Shown in pieces: positions 4,797 through 8,308 of a DNA stretch of 8,308 nt. Every line of letters starts with the position of its first letter. Position 1 is the first letter of the stretch. The notes under the pieces were generated by a model. It made no database searches and was not told the origin of the DNA. It saw only the letters and a list, made by a program, of their open reading frames with translations. Origin of the DNA: Bacillota bacterium (lineage in GTDB: Bacteria > Bacillota > Clostridia > Christensenellales > Aristaeellaceae); NCBI GenBank assembly GCA_023458835.1, contig JAEWWY010000443.1, positions 1 through 8,308 of the forward strand, given 5' to 3'. Made by a program: the position numbers and the translations under genes.

Positions 4797-6681
4797 TCAC
4801 GCTAAGTTCTTCGTTTCCTCCGTTCTCCCTCTCCCGCCGCCCCAGCCACACCATGAGCACGGCGATATCTGCCGGGGATACGCCTGGGATGCGGGCGGCC
4901 TGCCCCAGGGAGCGGGGGCGCTGTTTTGAAAGCTTCTGGCGCGCCTCGATGCGCAGGGCATCCATGGTGAGATAGGGCGCGTCGGGAGGCAGCAGCGCGT
5001 TCTCCATGGCCCGGGCTTTTGATAGCTGGGATTCCTGCTTGCGCAGGTAGCCGTCATACTTGACGGAGATTTCGGCCTGCTCCGCCGCGGCGGGAGAGGC
5101 GGAATGAAGCTCCGGTACAAGGGATTGGATGTGGGCAAACGTAACCGCAGGGCGGCGCAAAAGCTCCTCCCCGGTAAGGGTACCCGTGCAGGGCGGCTCA
5201 CCCAGGGCAGAAAGCAGTTCCTCACGCGCCCTTGAGGGCGGCAAGGTGATGGCGGCCAGCCTGCCGCGAAGGTCCTGCGTTTCCCGCGCCTTTTTCTCCG
5301 CGCGACGCATCCGCTCTTCGCCGGCCAGCCCGGCCTTGTAGCCAAGCTCCGTCAGGCGCAGGTCCGCGTTATCCTGGCGCAGATACAGCCGGTGCTCGGC
5401 GCGGCTGGTCATCATGCGGTAGGGCTCATCGGTGCCCTTGGTGGTCAAATCATCCGCCAGCACGCCGATATAGGCCATGTCCCTGGTGATGATCAGCGGC
5501 TCCCGGTCCGCAAGCTTCAGCGCCGCGTTGACGCCCGCCAAAAGGCCCTGGGCGGCAGCCTCCTCATAACCGGAGGTGCCGTTCACCTGCCCCGCAAAAA
5601 ACAGGCCGGGGATGGATAGGGATTCCAGCGTAGGCTGCAAGCACCTGGAATCGATGCAGTCGTATTCAATGGCATAGGCAAGCCTGGTCAAAATGGCGTT
5701 TTCCAGGCCTTTCACGCTGCGGTACATGGGCCATTGCACATCCTCCGGCATGCTGGAGGACATGCCCTGCACGTACCACTCGAAGCTGTTTATCCCTTCC
5801 GGTTCCAGAAAGATTTGATGCCTGTCCTTGTCGGCAAAGCGGTTGATCTTATCCTCAATGCTGGGACAGTATCGGGCTCCCGTGCCCTTGATGTCACCCC
5901 GGTACATGGGGGCACGGTGCAGGTTCTCCCGGATGATTTGGTGGGTCCGCTCATTGGTCCAGGTAAGGTAGCAAGGCATTCTGTTTTGAAGGGGCTTATC
6001 CGTAAGGAAGGAAAAGGGGATCACCGGCTCATCGCCGGGCTGAGGCTCCATTTTGGAAAAATCAATGGACCGCACATCCACCCTGGCCGGTGTGCCCGTC
6101 TTGAAACGGCGCAGAGCAAAGCCCAGGCCCTGGAGCGCATCCGAAAGATGGCTGGCTGCCAGCAGCCCCTGGGGACCGCTGTTCCAGCTTGCCTCGCCGA
6201 TGATGATCCGGCTCTTCAAATATACGCCGCTGGCGATGATGACGGCCCGGCAGGCTACATTTTCCCCGGTGGGGGTGAGAATGCCGGAGACCTGGGCGTT
6301 TACAGTCAGTATGCGGGATATCTCCCCCTGGCGTACGGTAAGGTTTTCTTGCGAAAACAGCGCGGCCCGTATGCGGTTTTGATAGGCCTGCTTGTCCGCC
6401 TGGGCGCGCAGGCTGTATACGGCGGGGCCTTTCCCCCGGTTGAGCATGCGGCTTTGCAAAAACGTATCGTCAATGGCCCGGCCCATCTCGCCGCCCAGAG
6501 CGTCCAGCTCCCGCACCAGGTGGCCCTTGGAGGTGCCGCCGATCACAGGGTTGCAGGCCATCAAGGCGATGGCGTCAATATTCAGCGTATACAAAAGGGT
6601 GGGGATACCCATACGGGCGGCAGCCAGCGCCGCTTCACAACCCGCGTGCCCCGCCCCGGCAACGACCAGTTGACAGGCCAT
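4783..6681 (-). CDS. mnmG: tRNA uridine-5-carboxymethylaminomethyl modification enzyme MnmG (GidA)
   Basis: A complete 632-residue MnmG, the usual family length. With MnmE it installs the (carboxymethyl)aminomethyl group on U34 of certain tRNAs, using FAD, methylene-THF and glycine or ammonium. Landmarks: FAD loop GAGHAGCEAA (9-18); CNPVIGGTSKGHLVRELDAL (43-62), with Cys43 matching E. coli Cys47; RMLNRGKGPAV (78-88); TGTPARVD (195-202); YCPSIEDKI (271-279), with Cys272 matching catalytic Cys277; GQVNGTSGYEEAAAQG (364-379); and C-terminal IPGVSPADIAVLMVWL. The start at 6681 gives MACQLVVAGAG and follows a GGGAGGGAG site; the frame extends to 6750, but that region contains the promoter. Small departures such as NRG for the usual NTS are conservative. 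mnmE and rsmG, frequent neighbours, are absent here. It is divergent from remB-gyrB. Confidence 0.98.
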   Translation of the reverse strand: MACQLVVAGAGHAGCEAALAAARMGIPTLLYTLNIDAIALMACNPVIGGTSKGHLVRELDALGGEMGRAIDDTFLQSRMLNRGKGPAVYSLRAQADKQAYQNRIRAALFSQENLTVRQGEISRILTVNAQVSGILTPTGENVACRAVIIASGVYLKSRIIIGEASWNSGPQGLLAASHLSDALQGLGFALRRFKTGTPARVDVRSIDFSKMEPQPGDEPVIPFSFLTDKPLQNRMPCYLTWTNERTHQIIRENLHRAPMYRGDIKGTGARYCPSIEDKINRFADKDRHQIFLEPEGINSFEWYVQGMSSSMPEDVQWPMYRSVKGLENAILTRLAYAIEYDCIDSRCLQPTLESLSIPGLFFAGQVNGTSGYEEAAAQGLLAGVNAALKLADREPLIITRDMAYIGVLADDLTTKGTDEPYRMMTSRAEHRLYLRQDNADLRLTELGYKAGLAGEERMRRAEKKARETQDLRGRLAAITLPPSRAREELLSALGEPPCTGTLTGEELLRRPAVTFAHIQSLVPELHSASPAAAEQAEISVKYDGYLRKQESQLSKARAMENALLPPDAPYLTMDALRIEARQKLSKQRPRSLGQAARIPGVSPADIAVLMVWLGRRERENGGNEELSVRDLF

Positions 6682-6715
6682 CCCGCTCCCTCCCTTTCTG
6701 CTTAAAAACGCACTT

Positions 6716-6724
6716 ATTATACCA
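6716..6724 (-). promoter_or_regulatory. Extended -10 promoter for mnmG
   Basis: Minus-strand TGGTATAAT (6724-6716) is a perfect extended -10. There is no good -35 at 17 bases, which extended -10 promoters tolerate. Transcription would start near 6709, leaving a leader of roughly 28 bases before the ATG at 6681. This supports the 6681 start over the longer open frame. Confidence 0.65.
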
Positions 6725-6845
6725 CGCACGGCCCTGCATGCATAGGACAAAATGCGCCCCGATCAGCTAACACAATTTGGAAATAAAGAACAAAAGCAAA
6801 TCTGCATTTATATAAGAAGAAACCCTTTTCTTTTTGCTTCCAAAA

Positions 6846-6854
6846 TGGTATAAT
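6846..6854 (+). promoter_or_regulatory. Extended -10 promoter for remB-gyrB
   Basis: TGGTATAAT (6846-6854) is an extended -10 identical to that of mnmG on the other strand. The -35 position holds only a T-rich sequence (TTTTCT, 6826-6831). The start point would be near 6861, about 30 bases before the remB ATG. Confidence 0.7.
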
Positions 6855-6890
6855 GAGTGGTCGGATTTTTTGACAGGCGGTGAAAATGCC

Positions 6891-7142
6891 ATGATGCTGC
6901 ACCTGGGTTCCGGCCGCAGTATTCCCTTTTCGCAGGTGGTGGCCCTGATCGATCTGCACCTTGACAAGACAAGGGATACGCAGGCACTGCTCAGCGGCGT
7001 CAAGGCGGCGGGGCGGCTGCAAACGTTGGGGGAACCTGCCAAGTCCATGGTGCTGGTGCAGGAAAAAAGCGAGCAATGGTGCTACCTTTCCCCCCTTTCG
7101 GTGCGCACCCTGGTCCGCCGTGTCCATGCAAATTTAGAGTAA
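6891..7142 (+). CDS. remB: RemB/YaaB-like small regulator (DUF370 family)
   Basis: An 83-residue protein resembling Bacillus subtilis RemB (YaaB, 81 residues). It has N-terminal MLHLGSG (family pattern hydrophobic-H-LG), then IPFSQVVALIDL, a variable middle, and the conserved C-terminal YLSPLSVRTLVRR, close to the YYSPLSSSTLKKR of RemB. The RemA/RemB family are small DNA-associated regulators linked to biofilm matrix genes in Bacillus; the role of RemB itself is less defined, and the job in Clostridia is unclear. I chose ATG 6891 because AGGCGGTG (6875-6882) is eight bases upstream; ATG 6894 is the alternative. The frame is open further left, but that portion spans the promoter. Only 15 bases separate its stop from gyrB, the standard Firmicutes remB-gyrB arrangement. 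Confidence 0.86.
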   Translation: MMLHLGSGRSIPFSQVVALIDLHLDKTRDTQALLSGVKAAGRLQTLGEPAKSMVLVQEKSEQWCYLSPLSVRTLVRRVHANLE

Positions 7143-7157
7143 GCGTAGGTGGTCTTT

Positions 7158-8308
7158 ATGTCGGAGCATCCTATTGACAAGAACCCCCTGGGCCCGCCCC
7201 CGGCAAGCGGCCAGGACGCGGGTCATCTAAACCATTATGACGAAACGCAGATTCAGGTGCTGGAGGGGCTGGAGGCTGTTCGCAAACGGCCCGGCATGTA
7301 CATTGGCTCCACCGATGCAAGGGGCCTGCACCATTTGGTGTATGAGATCGTGGACAATTCCATTGACGAGGCGCTGGCAGGCTTCTGCACCCAGATTCTT
7401 GTCATCCTCCACAAGGATTTGAGCGTCAGCGTCAAAGACAACGGCCGCGGTTTCCCCGTGGGCATCCATCCCAAAATCGGCCGTCCGGCGGTGGAGGTCT
7501 GCTTGACCATGCTGCACGCCGGGGGCAAGTTTGGCGGCGACGGGTACAAGGTATCCGGCGGATTGCACGGTGTGGGCGCCTCGGTTGTGAACGCGCTGAG
7601 CAGTAAGCTGATGGTGCTGGTCCATCAGGATGGCAAAATCCATCAGCAGGAATATGCCCGGGGCAAGGTCCTTTATGATTTGAAGGTTATCGGAACAACA
7701 GAGCAGACTGGCACCACCATCCAGTTCTGGCCGGATGTGAAGAGTGAGGAAAACCCCGACGGCGTGTTTGAGACCGGGGATTTCCAGTTTGACGTGCTCA
7801 CCACCCGCATGCGGGAAATGGCCTTTTTGAACAAGGGCGTGCGTATTATTTTGCGGGACGAGCGCCCCGAGGCGCCTGTGGAGAAGAATTATCACTACGA
7901 GGGCGGCATCCGGGAATTTGTGAAATACCTGAACCGCAACAAGGAAGTGCTTTTCCCCGAGCCCATTTATATTGAGGGCGTCAAAGGCACCATTACGGCG
8001 GAGGTGGCGCTGCAGTACAACGACAGCTACACCGAAAATATTTATACCTTTGCCAACAACATCCACACCCCTGAGGGCGGCACCCACCTGATGGGCTTCA
8101 ACGCCGCCCTGACCCGCATCATCAACGATTATGGCCGCAAGTACAAGGTTTTGAAGGATGCCGATGCCAACTTAAAGGGCGAGGATATCCGGGAAAGTCT
8201 CACCGCCATTATCAGCGTCAAGCTCATTGATCCTCAGTTCGAGGGCCAGACAAAGAGCAAGCTGGGCTCCAGCGAGGTGCGCGGCGTGGTGGATTCCCTG
8301 GTATCCGA
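7158..8308 (+). CDS. gyrB: DNA gyrase subunit B, 5' part (truncated by window edge)
   Basis: The first 383 codons of GyrB, open to the end of the window. This part includes the GHKL ATPase domain and the transducer domain. Seen: YDETQIQVLEGLEAVRKRPG (27-46); EIVDNSIDEALAG (63-75), with catalytic Glu63 and Mg-binding Asn67; DNGRGFPVGIH (94-104), Phe replacing the usual Ile; the ATP-lid region GGLHGVGASVVNAL (134-147); NNIHTPEGGTH in the transducer; and QTKSKLGSSEVR (364-375), with the ATP-contacting Lys366. QYNDSYTENIYTFANNI favours GyrB over ParE. The ATG follows AGGTGG (7147-7152) by five bases. The product starts with about 26 residues rich in Pro and Gly ahead of the conserved core, longer than the seven or so in B. 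subtilis. Cotranscribed with remB, 15 bases apart. Confidence 0.98.
   Translation, partial: MSEHPIDKNPLGPPPASGQDAGHLNHYDETQIQVLEGLEAVRKRPGMYIGSTDARGLHHLVYEIVDNSIDEALAGFCTQILVILHKDLSVSVKDNGRGFPVGIHPKIGRPAVEVCLTMLHAGGKFGGDGYKVSGGLHGVGASVVNALSSKLMVLVHQDGKIHQQEYARGKVLYDLKVIGTTEQTGTTIQFWPDVKSEENPDGVFETGDFQFDVLTTRMREMAFLNKGVRIILRDERPEAPVEKNYHYEGGIREFVKYLNRNKEVLFPEPIYIEGVKGTITAEVALQYNDSYTENIYTFANNIHTPEGGTHLMGFNAALTRIINDYGRKYKVLKDADANLKGEDIRESLTAIISVKLIDPQFEGQTKSKLGSSEVRGVVDSLVS

Noticed and set aside
4616..4975. Plus-strand 119-codon frame across the repeat island and mnmG end
   Set aside because: Built from repeat and antisense sequence. Its VFRVGAEGPFFQK stretch is a translation of the repeat-linked hairpin region, a frequent source of spurious annotations.
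5734..6705. 323-codon plus-strand open frame opposite mnmG
   Set aside because: It is antisense to highly conserved MnmG sequence, its translation shows no domain, and it lacks a ribosome site. GC-rich codons on the other strand leave such frames open.
6682..6890. oriC in the mnmG-remB gap
   Set aside because: No cluster of DnaA boxes (TTATCCACA-like) and no AT-rich 13-mer array were visible; the gap is explained by two divergent promoters.
7227..8087. 286-codon minus-strand open frame opposite gyrB
   Set aside because: Shadow of unmistakable GyrB coding sequence; no recognisable protein features.
1..8308. A novel defence, CRISPR, retron or toxin-antitoxin system
   Set aside because: No repeat-spacer array, reverse transcriptase, nuclease or toxin-like small gene was seen. 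The XRE/membrane pair superficially resembles a two-gene toxin-antitoxin layout, but the membrane protein has the DERN-loop features of an ordinary conserved family, not of a toxin.

Overview
The window reads as chromosomal DNA of a moderately GC-rich, gut-type member of the Clostridia (Bacillota). Three things point there. GyrB and MnmG look like Firmicutes versions. A small RemB/YaaB-type (DUF370) gene sits directly upstream of gyrB, an arrangement known from Bacilli and Clostridia. The one large intergenic gap carries short dispersed repeats of a kind familiar from Oscillospiraceae/Christensenellales-like genomes. The taxonomic call is an inference from these impressions, not from a search.

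Layout, left to right. (1) 5-1581, plus strand: a nucleotidyltransferase-fold protein translationally coupled (ATGA overlap) to a small flavodoxin-fold oxidoreductase with an iron-sulfur-flavoprotein-like cysteine cluster. (2) 1762-2457, plus strand: a near-consensus promoter drives a second ATGA-coupled pair, a 67-residue XRE repressor and a four-helix membrane protein with a DERN-type loop. (3) 2471-4367, minus strand: a two-gene transporter unit, an EamA-family exporter followed by an AEC (auxin efflux carrier) family permease, converging on the regulator pair. (4) 4368-4782: a non-coding repeat island with at least three kinds of inverted or dispersed repeat. (5) 4783-6681, minus strand: mnmG (gidA), complete. 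(6) 6682-6890: a divergent promoter region with two extended -10 elements. (7) 6891-8308, plus strand: remB, then gyrB, which runs off the right edge.

mnmG, remB and gyrB are all origin-associated housekeeping genes in Firmicutes. mnmG normally lies on one side of dnaA-dnaN-recF and remB-gyrB on the other. Here they face away from each other across about 210 bp, as if the dnaA block that usually separates them is elsewhere. The left half is accessory: two small regulator or enzyme pairs and two generic exporters.

I found no CRISPR array, tRNA, rRNA, transposase or phage gene, and nothing that I can defend as a new multi-gene system. The observations most worth checking are the repeat island, the mnmG/remB-gyrB junction and the coupled nucleotidyltransferase-flavoprotein pair.
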